Assembly: GCF_026802175.1 (NCBI RefSeq)
Contig: NZ_CP113797.1
Span: forward strand, 5,123,026-5,187,025
Direction of reading: 5' to 3'
DNA: 64,000 nucleotides
From: Thermocoleostomius sinensis A174
GTDB taxonomy: Bacteria > Cyanobacteriota > Cyanobacteriia > Elainellales > Elainellaceae
The first letter of the stretch is position 1; the number at the start of each line of letters is the position of its first letter. Shown one piece after another: positions 8,346 through 17,676 of the stretch. Under the pieces are notes generated by a model. It had not been told where the DNA came from, made no database searches, and was given only the letters and a program-made list of their open reading frames with translations. Both the position numbers and the translations under genes were made by a program.

Positions 8346-11300
8346 ATGCATCGTCTAACTGCCACGCCTGGAGGATGGACGCCTGAGACCGATGGCGTCA
8401 TTGTCATTGAACAACGAAAAGCACCGATCGTCTATCTAACTGCCGCCGATACGGATGTTCAGTTGCTTGCCAGCGCATCGAGGCGATTACCGGAGGGGTT
8501 TCCCGACATGCGGGTGGCTAGCCTGCTTCAACTCCAACAGCACTTTACCATCGATGCATATGCCGCAGATGTGCTGTCATACACGAAGGCGATCGTAGTA
8601 CGGCTATTAGGTGGACGAACCTACTGGCCCTACGGGCTAGAAGTGCTTAAACAAACTACTGAGCAAACTGGCGCAGCACTGCTGGTGTTGCCGGGTGACG
8701 ATCGCCCTGATTTTGAGCTAATGAGCCATTCCACAGCCCCCCTCGCCGTAGTCGATCGATTGTGGCGCTATTTCATCGAAGGCGGTGTTGAAAATATGGT
8801 GCGAGCGCTTCAGTTTGTCGCCGATGTGGGATTGGGAACCAGCTACAATCCCCTTCCTCCTCAACCTATCCCTCGCGTCGGTTTGTACCACCCTCCACTC
8901 CGGACTCCCCACTTCCCCCTCTCCACCCCTCAGGTTGGCATCCTGTTCTACCGCGCCCATTACCTAGCTGGAAATACTGCCCCGATCGACGCATTGTGTC
9001 AAGCCTTGATCGATCGCCAGTTTCAGCCTATCCCTGTGTTTGTTTCATCCCTGCGAGATGCTGAGGTGCAAGCAGACTTATTGGATTATTGGTCTAATAA
9101 GTCTAATCATGGGAATAAGCCGATTCAAATCTTGCTGAACACAACCAGTTTTTCACTGGCCAAGCTAGACGCTGAAACTCCCAATCTAGATCTGTGGCAA
9201 CAGTTAGATGTGCCAGTGCTTCAGGTGATCTTCAGCAGCAGCACAGCCGAACAGTGGCAGTCGCAAACACGAGGGCTTTCACCACGAGATCTTGCGATGA
9301 ACGTGGCCCTGCCAGAAGTCGATGGACGTATTATCAGTCGAGCCGTTTCGTTCAAAGCAGTGCAGTCCCATGATGCTGCCTTAGAAACCGATGTGGTTCA
9401 CTATCAACCAATCACCAATCGGATTGAGTTTGTAGCAGACTTAGCTGCCAACTGGGTTCGTCTCCAGCAAACACCCGTGTGCGATCGCCGCATTGCCCTA
9501 ATTTTGGCCAACTACCCCACTCGCGATGGTCGCCTAGCCAACGGTGTGGGGCTTGATACCCCCGCTAGCTGCGTTGAAATTCTGAAAGCACTCCAGCAGC
9601 AAGGCTATACCGTCACCGATATACCCGCAACCGGAGACGAACTCATTCAACGTCTTACTACAAGCATCACTAACGATCCCGAAGGGTACAATTTGCGATC
9701 GATTCCACAAACCCTATCCTGGGACACCTACCAAACCTTCTTTCACGCTCTACCAAAATCTATCCAGCAAGGCATCAACGATCGATACCCCTCTCCTCAT
9801 TCCCGACTCCCCATTCCCGGCATTCAACTCGGCCACATCTTCGTCGGCATCCAGCCCGCACGAGGCTACGATCGCGATCCCAGCTTGAACTACCACGCCC
9901 CCGATCTAGAACCAACTCATGAATATCTGGCGTTCTATCATTGGCTGCGGCAAGAATTTGGGGCACAGGCGATCGTCCATGTAGGCAAACATGGCAATTT
10001 GGAATGGCTACCCGGTAAAGGCGTGGCCTTATCTCAAGAATGCTATCCAGAAGCCGCCTTCGGCCCGATGCCGCATCTGTATCCATTTATTGTCAACGAT
10101 CCAGGGGAAGGTTCCCAAGCCAAACGTCGATCGCAGGCTGTGATTCTCGATCACCTGACACCCCCCATGACCCGCGCCGAACTGTATGGGCCCTTACAGC
10201 AGCTTGAAGCACTCGTCGATGAATACTATGAAGCCCAAAGCCTCGATCCAACGCGATTGCCAATTTTGCGCGATCGAATTCTTCAGTTGATGCAACAGGA
10301 AAACTTGCATCAGGAGATTGGCAGCAGAAGGCAAAAAGTCATCGATGTAGATCCAGCAGCATTCACCCCCCAATCCTTAACCCCCGACCCTCAACTTCTC
10401 TCTTCATGGTCTGAATTTCTCGCTCAAACCGATGGCTATCTCTGCGAGCTAAAGGAAGCTCAGATTCGCGATGGGCTGCACATTTTTGGGCAATGTCCCC
10501 AAGGACGCCAACTGCGAGATTTAATCGTGGCGATCGCTCGGCATCCAGGGTCGGGACGACTGGGATTGACCCGCGCGATTGCTAAAGACTGGGACTTGGC
10601 GATCGATCCATTGACGGCAGAGCTAGGGGAAGGTTGGGAAGTAGAAGGGAATCGGGAGTCGGGAATCGGGAAGGGGGAACCGGAACTCGCTGCGTGTCGC
10701 ACGGTGGGAGATGTGGTGGAACGGTTGGAACAGGAAGCTGCCCGCTGCATCGAAACCCTCCTCACTTCCCCCTCTCTATGCCCCACCCCTGCCCCCCCAA
10801 CCTCCAACACCGACCTCGAACTTACCTGGATTCGCGATCGCCTCTTGCCAGCCCTGCAACAAACCGATCAGGAAATCACGAATCTGCTGCGTGGTCTCAA
10901 TGGTCAGTATGTGCCCAGTGGTGCTTCGGGTGCACCAACTCGTGGCCGGCCAGAAGTGCTGCCTACTGGGCGCAATTTTTATTCGGTGGATATTCGCGCC
11001 ATTCCCACCGAAAGCGCCTGGGACGTGGGCCGCAAGGCTGCTGAAACGCTGATTGAATACTATGTGCAGGAACATGGCGAGTATCCTAGAACGCTGGCGT
11101 TGTCTGTGTGGGGAACGTCCACCATGCGCACGGGAGGTGATGATTTAGCGGAAGCCTTTGCTCTGTTAGGAGTGCAACCTGTCTGGGATGGGGCAGCCCG
11201 ACGAGTCGTAGACTTTGAAATTCTGCCGATCGCCCATTTGGGACGACCGCGAGTGGATGTAACCTTACGAATTTCTGGATTCTTTCGTGATGCGTTTCCC

Positions 11301-12173
11301 AATTTGATTGACTTATTTCATCAGGCGGTGGCGGCGGTAGCAGCATTGGATGAGCCGATCGATCAAAATCCCCTTGCGGCACAGGTACAGCAAGAGACGC
11401 AGCAGTGGCAAACCCAAGGATTATCCTTCGAGCAAGCCAGCCAACGATCGCTTTACCGTATCTTTGGTTCTAAACCAGGAGCCTATGGAGCGGGGCTGCA
11501 AGGATTAATTGAGGCACAAAACTGGACCGATGATACCGATCTAGCGCGGGCTTACATTCACTGGAGCAGCTATGCCTACACCGGACAAGGTGAGGGACGA
11601 TCGGCTCCCGATGCGTTTGAGCACCGGCTGCGCCACCTGCAAATTGTGTTGCACAACCAGGACAACCGGGAACATGATCTGCTCGACTCGGATGATTATT
11701 ATCAATTTCAGGGAGGTTTAACCGCCGCTGTGCGATCGCTCACAGGGCAAAATCCTCAGACCTATTTTGGCGATCATGCTCAACCTGAAAGGCCAAAAGT
11801 TCGCCAACTTAAAGCAGAAATTGCGCGAGTATATCGATCGCGGGTAATTAATCCCAAGTGGATTGCTGGGGTGATGCGGCATGGCTACAAAGGAGCCTTT
11901 GAAATGGCCGCAACGGTCGATTATTTATTTGCCTATGATGCAACAGCGCATTGCGTCGAAGATTACATGTATCAAGGGGTGGCCCAAGCCTATCTCTTTG
12001 ACCCACAGGTACAGGCATTCATTCAGCAGAAAAATCCTTGGGCCTTGCGTGATATGGCTGAACGCCTGCTAGAAGCTCATCAACGCGGGCTGTGGCAATC
12101 CATTGATTCAGCTACCCTAGAGCAACTCCGCTCGATTGTGCATCAGGCTGAAGGAGCGATTGAAACCAGGTAA
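8346..12173 (+). CDS. cobN: Cobaltochelatase CobN / magnesium chelatase-type large subunit
   Basis: 1275 codons, typical for CobN. The signature region lies near residues 500-600: GYDRDPSLNYHAPDLEPTHE, then HVGKHGNLEWLPGKG and PFIVNDPGEGSQAKRR. The C-terminal half holds SVWGTSTMRTGGDD and HWSSYAYTGQGEGRSAPDAF, also characteristic. The large subunit inserts Co(II) (or Mg in ChlH) into a tetrapyrrole with two AAA+ subunits in the cytoplasm. Cobalamin synthesis is the likely role, because ChlH-specific features were not looked for in detail. Several Pro/Ser-rich stretches are encoded by sequence resembling the intergenic heptamer repeats. The trailer end of CRISPR array 1 begins 48 bp after the stop. 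Confidence 0.92.
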   Translation: MHRLTATPGGWTPETDGVIVIEQRKAPIVYLTAADTDVQLLASASRRLPEGFPDMRVASLLQLQQHFTIDAYAADVLSYTKAIVVRLLGGRTYWPYGLEVLKQTTEQTGAALLVLPGDDRPDFELMSHSTAPLAVVDRLWRYFIEGGVENMVRALQFVADVGLGTSYNPLPPQPIPRVGLYHPPLRTPHFPLSTPQVGILFYRAHYLAGNTAPIDALCQALIDRQFQPIPVFVSSLRDAEVQADLLDYWSNKSNHGNKPIQILLNTTSFSLAKLDAETPNLDLWQQLDVPVLQVIFSSSTAEQWQSQTRGLSPRDLAMNVALPEVDGRIISRAVSFKAVQSHDAALETDVVHYQPITNRIEFVADLAANWVRLQQTPVCDRRIALILANYPTRDGRLANGVGLDTPASCVEILKALQQQGYTVTDIPATGDELIQRLTTSITNDPEGYNLRSIPQTLSWDTYQTFFHALPKSIQQGINDRYPSPHSRLPIPGIQLGHIFVGIQPARGYDRDPSLNYHAPDLEPTHEYLAFYHWLRQEFGAQAIVHVGKHGNLEWLPGKGVALSQECYPEAAFGPMPHLYPFIVNDPGEGSQAKRRSQAVILDHLTPPMTRAELYGPLQQLEALVDEYYEAQSLDPTRLPILRDRILQLMQQENLHQEIGSRRQKVIDVDPAAFTPQSLTPDPQLLSSWSEFLAQTDGYLCELKEAQIRDGLHIFGQCPQGRQLRDLIVAIARHPGSGRLGLTRAIAKDWDLAIDPLTAELGEGWEVEGNRESGIGKGEPELAACRTVGDVVERLEQEAARCIETLLTSPSLCPTPAPPTSNTDLELTWIRDRLLPALQQTDQEITNLLRGLNGQYVPSGASGAPTRGRPEVLPTGRNFYSVDIRAIPTESAWDVGRKAAETLIEYYVQEHGEYPRTLALSVWGTSTMRTGGDDLAEAFALLGVQPVWDGAARRVVDFEILPIAHLGRPRVDVTLRISGFFRDAFPNLIDLFHQAVAAVAALDEPIDQNPLAAQVQQETQQWQTQGLSFEQASQRSLYRIFGSKPGAYGAGLQGLIEAQNWTDDTDLARAYIHWSSYAYTGQGEGRSAPDAFEHRLRHLQIVLHNQDNREHDLLDSDDYYQFQGGLTAAVRSLTGQNPQTYFGDHAQPERPKVRQLKAEIARVYRSRVINPKWIAGVMRHGYKGAFEMAATVDYLFAYDATAHCVEDYMYQGVAQAYLFDPQVQAFIQQKNPWALRDMAERLLEAHQRGLWQSIDSATLEQLRSIVHQAEGAIETR

Positions 12174-12221
12174 TCCCAACGCTTCTAGGAGAGACTATAC
12201 CGCTGGAAAAATTAACTATCT

Positions 12222-13927
12222 GTTTCCGTCCCCTTGCGGGGAAAGGGTTATATCGAACCCGTCCCCGCGCCGCCCTCCGCGCCCTCGCCGCGACCTCGCC
12301 GTTTCCGTCCCCTTGCGGGGAAAGGGTTATATCGAACGTAGGGGTTTCGGGTTACATAGGGTACGCCATTCATTCTGTTTCCGTCCCCTTGCGGGGAAAG
12401 GGTTATATCGAACGTGACGTTTAACGTACCCTTCTTGAGTGGTACACAGGAAGTTTCCGTCCCCTTGCGGGGAAAGGGTTATATCGAACCCATGATTCCC
12501 AACGTCGAGGGAGAGCGGAAAGGCATTGTTTCCGTCCCCTTGCGGGGAAAGGGTTATATCGAACGCTCAACAATCTGCGTTCTGGGTCAGCCATACCAGG
12601 GTTTCCGTCCCCTTGCGGGGAAAGGGTTATATCGAACGCCACTGGATGGGGTGTTTAGCCTGGGGCTATTTTTGTTTCCGTCCCCTTGCGGGGAAAGGGT
12701 TATATCGAACGAGGCATCGATCGCTAAGAAGCCCCGGAAAGCTAGCCAGAGTTTCCGTCCCCTTGCGGGGAAAGGGTTATATCGAACTATCAAAACTGAG
12801 CCATAATAAGAACATACCGGAACAGACGTTTCCGTCCCCTTGCGGGGAAAGGGTTATATCGAACGCCCCCGGTTGTTGTAGCCGATGATCTCTGTATTCG
12901 GTTCGTTTCCGTCCCCTTGCGGGGAAAGGGTTATATCGAACCAGCGGCAGTACAGCAGCAGCAGGCGATCACTCTCACAGTTTCCGTCCCCTTGCGGGGA
13001 AAGGGTTATATCGAACAGAAATCGCCCTCGGTAGGTACATCAATTCCTGAGTTGTTTCCGTCCCCTTGCGGGGAAAGGGTTATATCGAACCACCCTCAAA
13101 TGTTGACGCCAGAAGGCTACACAGTTCGGAAGCGTTTCCGTCCCCTTGCGGGGAAAGGGTTATATCGAACCTCGTGTGGCGTTTCGGGCTGCGTCGTTTG
13201 GGGCGTCTTGTTTCCGTCCCCTTGCGGGGAAAGGGTTATATCGAACGTAGATCAAGTAACTAGAGTAAAAACCGGTAAAGCGTTTCCGTCCCCTTGCGGG
13301 GAAAGGGTTATATCGAACTTTGGTATAACCTTAATTGTGGTTGCGCTAACGGCAACATGTTTCCGTCCCCTTGCGGGGAAAGGGTTATATCGAACAAGCC
13401 TTGACGGGCATCAGGGTATGTCCAGCCAGAGTAGTTTCCGTCCCCTTGCGGGGAAAGGGTTATATCGAACTTTAATTCAACCAAAATTCGATCGTCCATC
13501 AGCCGTAAGTTTCCGTCCCCTTGCGGGGAAAGGGTTATATCGAACAGAGAGGCCTTCAAACTTTTTATACCAAGAATCACCAAGTTTCCGTCCCCTTGCG
13601 GGGAAAGGGTTATATCGAACCAAAACCTCTAATGGCGCTCCCCCTGCTGAGATCACAGACGTTTCCGTCCCCTTGCGGGGAAAGGGTTATATCGAACTCA
13701 CTGGGAAACAGGGCTTTACCCGCATCGTCATAATGTCGTTTCCGTCCCCTTGCGGGGAAAGGGTTATATCGAACAATTATTTAAGATCGACTGCCAATGA
13801 AACCTCATTTGGTTTCCGTCCCCTTGCGGGGAAAGGGTTATATCGAACTTGAAATGCAAGAATGTCTTTCGATTCATCCTTAAACACCGTGTTTCCGTCC
13901 CCTTGCGGGGAAAGGGTTATATCGAAC
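12222..13927 (-). CRISPR. CRISPR array 1: 23 repeats, 22 spacers
   Basis: 23 copies of a 37-base repeat, essentially invariant, with spacers of 35-43 bases. Repeat starts on the plus strand include 12222, 12301, 12377, 12453, 12528, 12601, 12674 and so on to 13891. I read the array on the minus strand, where each repeat starts GTTCGATATAACCCTTT and ends with the 20-base core CCCCGCAAGGGGACGGAAAC. The core holds a CCCC-GCAA-GGGG hairpin and an 8-base ACGGAAAC that would be the crRNA 5' tag. Supporting orientation: the GAAAC 3' end is usual for cyanobacterial repeats, and cas1-cas2 lie upstream on the same strand. The wide spacer length range fits type III. Confidence 0.97.
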
Positions 13928-14272
13928 CCTATGCCTTTGGAAACATTGATATATCTTGTTTCCAAGGTTCGATCGCGCGGCACTACGGAGAAACAGGTTC
14001 ACAAACATTTACAATAACTTTGCCTGATACCAGTTTTAACCACTCTGCCCAACTATCGACATTATAGTGCAAATTCCCTAACGATCCACCTCAAAAAAAC
14101 AGCACTTTCACCAAATATCACCCATTCACTCATACAGACTCTTGAAATCTCCGTGCGACAAAATCACCACCAAATTTACAATCAGTTATAAAGCCTAAAA
14201 ACCCAGATTAGAGAGCGATCGAGCCACCCCGAACCCCATTCCGTTCACTGACTCCCTTCACAAAACCACACC
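13928..14272 (-). promoter_or_regulatory. Candidate leader of CRISPR array 1
   Basis: A 345-bp AT-rich stretch between cas2 and the leader-side end of the array. Next to the first repeat is an inverted repeat, GGAAACA at 13939-13945 and TGTTTCC at 13957-13963, whose arms repeat the last bases of the CRISPR repeat. The promoter of the pre-crRNA would lie here if the minus-strand orientation is right. No gene is seen. Confidence 0.6.
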
Positions 14273-14557
14273 TTACAAAATCACAAAATCCGGCGGCTCA
14301 TAGGGCGGCGGACTGCCATACACCTTCACCCGCTGCTTCGTCCTGCCATCCATTGGATACGCCCGTAAACTATCCTCCCGCACATCCAACACCGGAAGCC
14401 AAAACCGCTCCAGTTGCTCCGTCAACCCCGCCTCATCCAGCGGACACTCAAACACCGACTCCTGCACCCGCTGACACACCCGCTCCATCCGCTTCGCCAG
14501 CTTCTGCCGCCGTTTATTATTCGCCACATCATAACAAACCAACCACAAATGACTCAT
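14273..14557 (-). CDS. cas2: CRISPR adaptation protein Cas2
   Basis: 94 codons from the ATG at 14557, which gives the canonical N-terminus HLWLVCYDVANNKRR; upstream in-frame starts would add 14 unconserved residues. Asp10 is the conserved ferredoxin-fold Asp. The following helix ERVCQRVQESVFEC and the strand RVKVYG fit the family. Cas2 dimers bridge two Cas1 dimers in the spacer integrase. It lies 106 bp downstream of cas1 on the same strand and just upstream of the array leader. Confidence 0.93.
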   Translation of the reverse strand: MSHLWLVCYDVANNKRRQKLAKRMERVCQRVQESVFECPLDEAGLTEQLERFWLPVLDVREDSLRAYPMDGRTKQRVKVYGSPPPYEPPDFVIL

Positions 14558-14663
14558 AGCTTTAAAGTGAGGAGTGAGGAGTAAGCAGATCATTCCCAAC
14601 CAAGACTCCCATTACCCACTACCCATTACCTGTTTTACCCACTACCCATTACCAACGCTCCAT

Positions 14664-15674
14664 TCATTTCAACCCAAACCCCTCATAATCCAAATTTTGA
14701 CTCACCAAACATCGCCCCACCCATCGCGCCTGCTCCAACATAATCTGGCTCACACTGAGACGACGATCCTGCGGTGGATAGAGCAACACCTTCGTCAACT
14801 GCCGCTCCAACTCCGCCAAAAACAGCTTCTTCCCCAACGCCCCCAGCCAAATGCCCTCCCCATCCGGCGCAGGCTCAAAATCCTCCGGTGAAATCGTCCC
14901 CGCCTGAATCATGGCAATCACCGCCTGATCCACCACCACCGGACGAAACTCCTCCATCAAATCCAGCACCAAATTTGGACGATACGGCTCGATCGCATGG
15001 AAAAACCCAATATACGGATCAAACCCCGCCTGCACACAGACCACAAACATCCGACTTGCCAACACCCCATAACCCCAACTCAGCAACGCATTAATCGGGT
15101 CACGGGGCGGCTGACGGTTTCTCCCTGTAAACCCCCAATCCTCCGGAAACCAATGGCGCAACGCCTGATAATAGACCCGCGCACAAATCCCCTCTATCCC
15201 CATAATCGCATTGCGCGTAATCGGAGTATCAATCCGCTGAAACCCCGTCGTATACGCCGCCAATAAGTCCACCACCTCCGTCAGTTCCGTAATCCTACCC
15301 TGAGTATCCCGATTCCGTCGCTGCAACAACGCCCGCTGATTTCGCACTTTACTCAACATCAACGATCGCGCCAGATCCAACCCCAACGGCGTATCCACAC
15401 AGCGATATTGCGCCAACCGAATTTCAGGATTCGTCGCAAAACTGCCCTGAAGCCGACCGCGAAACTGCCCATTTTGCTTCAAAAACAGCGTTTCCACCCC
15501 CTGATCTAGCAAATGGGACAGCACCACACTGCTCAGTTGCACCCCCGGCATCACCACCACCAGGTCTAGTTCCGCCATCCGCAAACAGCGAGATTGATTA
15601 TTTTGCTTAACCGTCAGATTATTGTTTTGATACTGAACCGTCGTTCCCGGTTCCGTTAAATATAGCGTCGTCAT
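14664..15674 (-). CDS. cas1: CRISPR integrase Cas1
   Basis: 336 codons, the usual stand-alone length, with no reverse-transcriptase or Cas4 fusion. Catalytic residues are visible as Glu161 (GIEGICARVYY), His226 (FFHAIEPYRPN) and Asp238 (VLDLMEEFRP). It integrates new spacers at the leader end of the adjacent array together with Cas2. The order cas1, cas2, leader, array on one strand suggests one adaptation module, divergent from the rightward effector operon. The cas1-cas2 gap contains TACCCAT/TACCCACT-like simple repeats. Confidence 0.96.
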   Translation of the reverse strand: MTTLYLTEPGTTVQYQNNNLTVKQNNQSRCLRMAELDLVVVMPGVQLSSVVLSHLLDQGVETLFLKQNGQFRGRLQGSFATNPEIRLAQYRCVDTPLGLDLARSLMLSKVRNQRALLQRRNRDTQGRITELTEVVDLLAAYTTGFQRIDTPITRNAIMGIEGICARVYYQALRHWFPEDWGFTGRNRQPPRDPINALLSWGYGVLASRMFVVCVQAGFDPYIGFFHAIEPYRPNLVLDLMEEFRPVVVDQAVIAMIQAGTISPEDFEPAPDGEGIWLGALGKKLFLAELERQLTKVLLYPPQDRRLSVSQIMLEQARWVGRCLVSQNLDYEGFGLK

Positions 15675-16038
15675 AGCAAGAGAAACGGGCTAAACCCATC
15701 ACAACATCCCAAGCTGCACCCCGGCGATCGTCTTGTTGCCTACCATCCATCCTGAATTTGCGATCGCATCTTTCTCTAACTCCATCCTGGACAAACGATC
15801 GGGGCGATCGGTTGAGCAATTCTACGGGGAACTAGCACACCTAGTAAATTTGCACTTCCGTAGGTTTGCTAAAAAAGCCAAGAACAATTAAAGACAAATC
15901 ATCCCTATCCCCTCAACCTCAGATACTGTATTTTTGATGCTGTGTTTCTTTGTGATTGAGCCACGATGTGATTGAGCCACGATCCCCTCGCGCTGCCCTC
16001 AGCTAAACTAAAAATGAGAAAAACGTGAAATTTCCACG
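15675..16038. other. Intergenic region between cas1 and a Uma2 gene
   Basis: 364 bp between divergent genes. It contains several GCGATCG palindromes and probably both promoters. No gene or array remnant is seen. Confidence 0.5.
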
Positions 16039-16668
16039 ATGGTCATAACAGCACGTCGAGCAGACCGAGTCGTATTGCATCACATTAGCTGGGAGCAGTT
16101 TGAAAAGTTGCTCGAAGATCTGGGCGATCGTCGTGCAGCCCGCATCGCCTATGACAACGGCAGCCTGGAAATCATGACCCCCTTACCTGAACACGAATAC
16201 TTCAAAGAAGTGATGAGTACCGCAGTCCAGGATATTGCCGAAGCATTAGAAATAGACTACGAAAGCTATGGTTCAACCACCTGGCGCAAACACATCAAAA
16301 TGGCAGGAATCGAACCCGACAATTGCTTTTACTTTCAACACGAACCAGCCGTTCGCGGCAGATTAGATTTAGACCTCAGCCAGGGCGACCCACCTCCCGA
16401 TCTAGCCCTAGAAATTGATCTCACCCATAAATCCCTCGATCGCTTCCCCATCTATGCCCGCCTGGAAGTTCCAGAACTCTGGTGTTATGACGAAGGAGAG
16501 CTAAAAATCTACCACCTTCAAGCAGACAAATACATAGAAGCAGAAACCAGTCTGGCACTGCCAATGTTACCCATTCACGAACTCCCACAGTTGATTGAAA
16601 CCCATCGCGCAGCAGGGCGGCGATCGATTCGACAAGCAGTACGAGAGTGGGCAAAGCGTTGGGCTTAG
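16039..16668 (+). CDS. Uma2-family (DUF820) PD-(D/E)XK endonuclease
   Basis: 209 codons. Uma2 features are ISWEQFEKLLEDLG near the start, YDNGSLEIMTPLPEHE, GIEPDNCFYFQ and the catalytic region PDLALEIDLTHKS (D...ExD). ELWCYDEGELKIYHL follows. The family has a PD-(D/E)XK nuclease fold and is greatly expanded in cyanobacteria; no cellular role is established. It stands alone, 76 bp before the membrane-anchored protein that precedes cas10, and may be the first gene of the island's rightward run. Confidence 0.85.
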   Translation: MVITARRADRVVLHHISWEQFEKLLEDLGDRRAARIAYDNGSLEIMTPLPEHEYFKEVMSTAVQDIAEALEIDYESYGSTTWRKHIKMAGIEPDNCFYFQHEPAVRGRLDLDLSQGDPPPDLALEIDLTHKSLDRFPIYARLEVPELWCYDEGELKIYHLQADKYIEAETSLALPMLPIHELPQLIETHRAAGRRSIRQAVREWAKRWA

Positions 16669-16744
16669 ATAAAGCAGTGTCAGTGCTTCATCTCTCCACT
16701 CAGTCCTCCGCCCTCAGTCCTCAGTCCTTAATCCTCCGCACTCT

Positions 16745-17422
16745 ATGACCCCGATCGCCCCTCTCTTACAAGTCAACCCCGAAACCGTCGAATTCCTGCA
16801 ACAGCAATTCCAATCCCTCACCACCAGCTTCAACATTTATGTAGCATTGCTCAGTGCTGTCAGTGTAATTTTCATTGGATTTGCCGCCTGGTTCTTCAAA
16901 CGCACCCTCAGCGAAGCCAAACAAGAAGTTGAACAACTCGTCAGAGCCGAAGTCAAACGCGAGATCGCCCGGAATGTTAGGCAGCGCATCGAGTTTTTAG
17001 AACAAGTTTTAGAACGAGAAGAAGTCCCCAGCCTTGTCAGCGTCGATTACGTCCTGCAAACCACCACCGGAACCCTCCCCAAAGAATACAACCTGCTCCG
17101 CGCCCGCTTTCCTCGCCTCAAATTACAGAAACTAGACAGCCGTAAACTCACTGGAGATGTGGTAGTGCTGGATCTGGTGAACTACCAGCCTAAAGGCAGC
17201 GAACTCACCGACGATGAACTGGAGCAAATCCTGCAACGCACGATCGACAAACTCTCTTCCGACTCCGTTCTGTCCATTTATATTCGAGGAAGATACAAGG
17301 CGATCGAAACATTGGGGCAAAAGATTAACTACTACACTTCCACTAATGTCCCCACTCAGCTTCTCGGCAACGTGATTAATTCTGCCTACGTCGCTCATAC
17401 CTTGCGCGGCGAAGATGAATAA
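16745..17422 (+). CDS. Membrane-anchored coiled-coil protein with small alpha/beta domain, candidate type III effector
   Basis: 225 codons, no family recognised. One membrane helix at about 29-52 is followed by a charged coiled coil (about 54-92) and an alpha/beta domain at 96-218. The domain has strands around DYVLQTT, DVVVLDLV and VLSIYIRG and ends YYTSTNVPTQLLGNVINSAY. The domain order and its last strand-helix unit resemble those of the interrupted gene at 29962-30930, where the equivalent end reads FSIATNPSRFKSEFNSLI. The topology suggests a cytoplasmic domain tethered to the membrane, as in some ligand-activated defence effectors. It lies 254 bp upstream of cas10. A membrane role is likely; the effector role is inference. 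Confidence 0.6.
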   Translation: MTPIAPLLQVNPETVEFLQQQFQSLTTSFNIYVALLSAVSVIFIGFAAWFFKRTLSEAKQEVEQLVRAEVKREIARNVRQRIEFLEQVLEREEVPSLVSVDYVLQTTTGTLPKEYNLLRARFPRLKLQKLDSRKLTGDVVVLDLVNYQPKGSELTDDELEQILQRTIDKLSSDSVLSIYIRGRYKAIETLGQKINYYTSTNVPTQLLGNVINSAYVAHTLRGEDE

Positions 17423-17577
17423 ACCTAAAGTAATCCCAAAAAATGCAGCAATAAAGATACAAATCTACACCCCGTATCGTACTGACATCCAAATATTTCT
17501 TTGTTACATTGGACGGAATTCTTCAGTGAAAATTGCTTAGAATTGTAGGCTAAAGAAGCTGCATAATGTTGGGCTTT

Positions 17578-17610
17578 GTTGACTGGGCGGGCAAGATGCC
17601 CACCCCACAA
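17578..17610 (+). repeat. Interspersed hairpin repeat, copy 1
   Basis: Contains GGGCAAGATGCCC, a small hairpin, within a roughly 33-bp unit. Near-identical copies in the opposite orientation lie at 23304-23335 and 34871-34897. This copy sits in the short gap before cas10. Confidence 0.75.
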
Positions 17611-17676
17611 GAGTGGTAATGTTTACTATTCAGAAAATAGAAATGATTTTTTTCGGTGCTTTACTCAGTTTAATCG

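Noticed and set aside
12222-13927. Reading array 1 as transcribed rightward
   Set aside because: The plus-strand repeat would end ATCGAAC, and only 48 bp separate it from cobN, leaving no room for a leader. The minus-strand reading gives a GGAAAC end and places cas1, cas2 and an AT-rich leader upstream.
13957-13975. A 24th, degenerate repeat to the right of array 1
   Set aside because: Only GTTTCC and a GTTCGAT-like piece remain without the hairpin core; it is better described as a leader inverted repeat.
12136-14067. Many open frames on both strands across array 1, with peptides such as FRPLAGKGLYRT or FDITLSPQGDGN
   Set aside because: They are translations of the CRISPR repeat and spacers; the periodic peptide repeats follow the 37-base repeat.
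14664-15674. Reverse transcriptase-Cas1 fusion, as in some type III systems
   Set aside because: Cas1 is 336 residues with no extra N-terminal domain and no YxDD motif.
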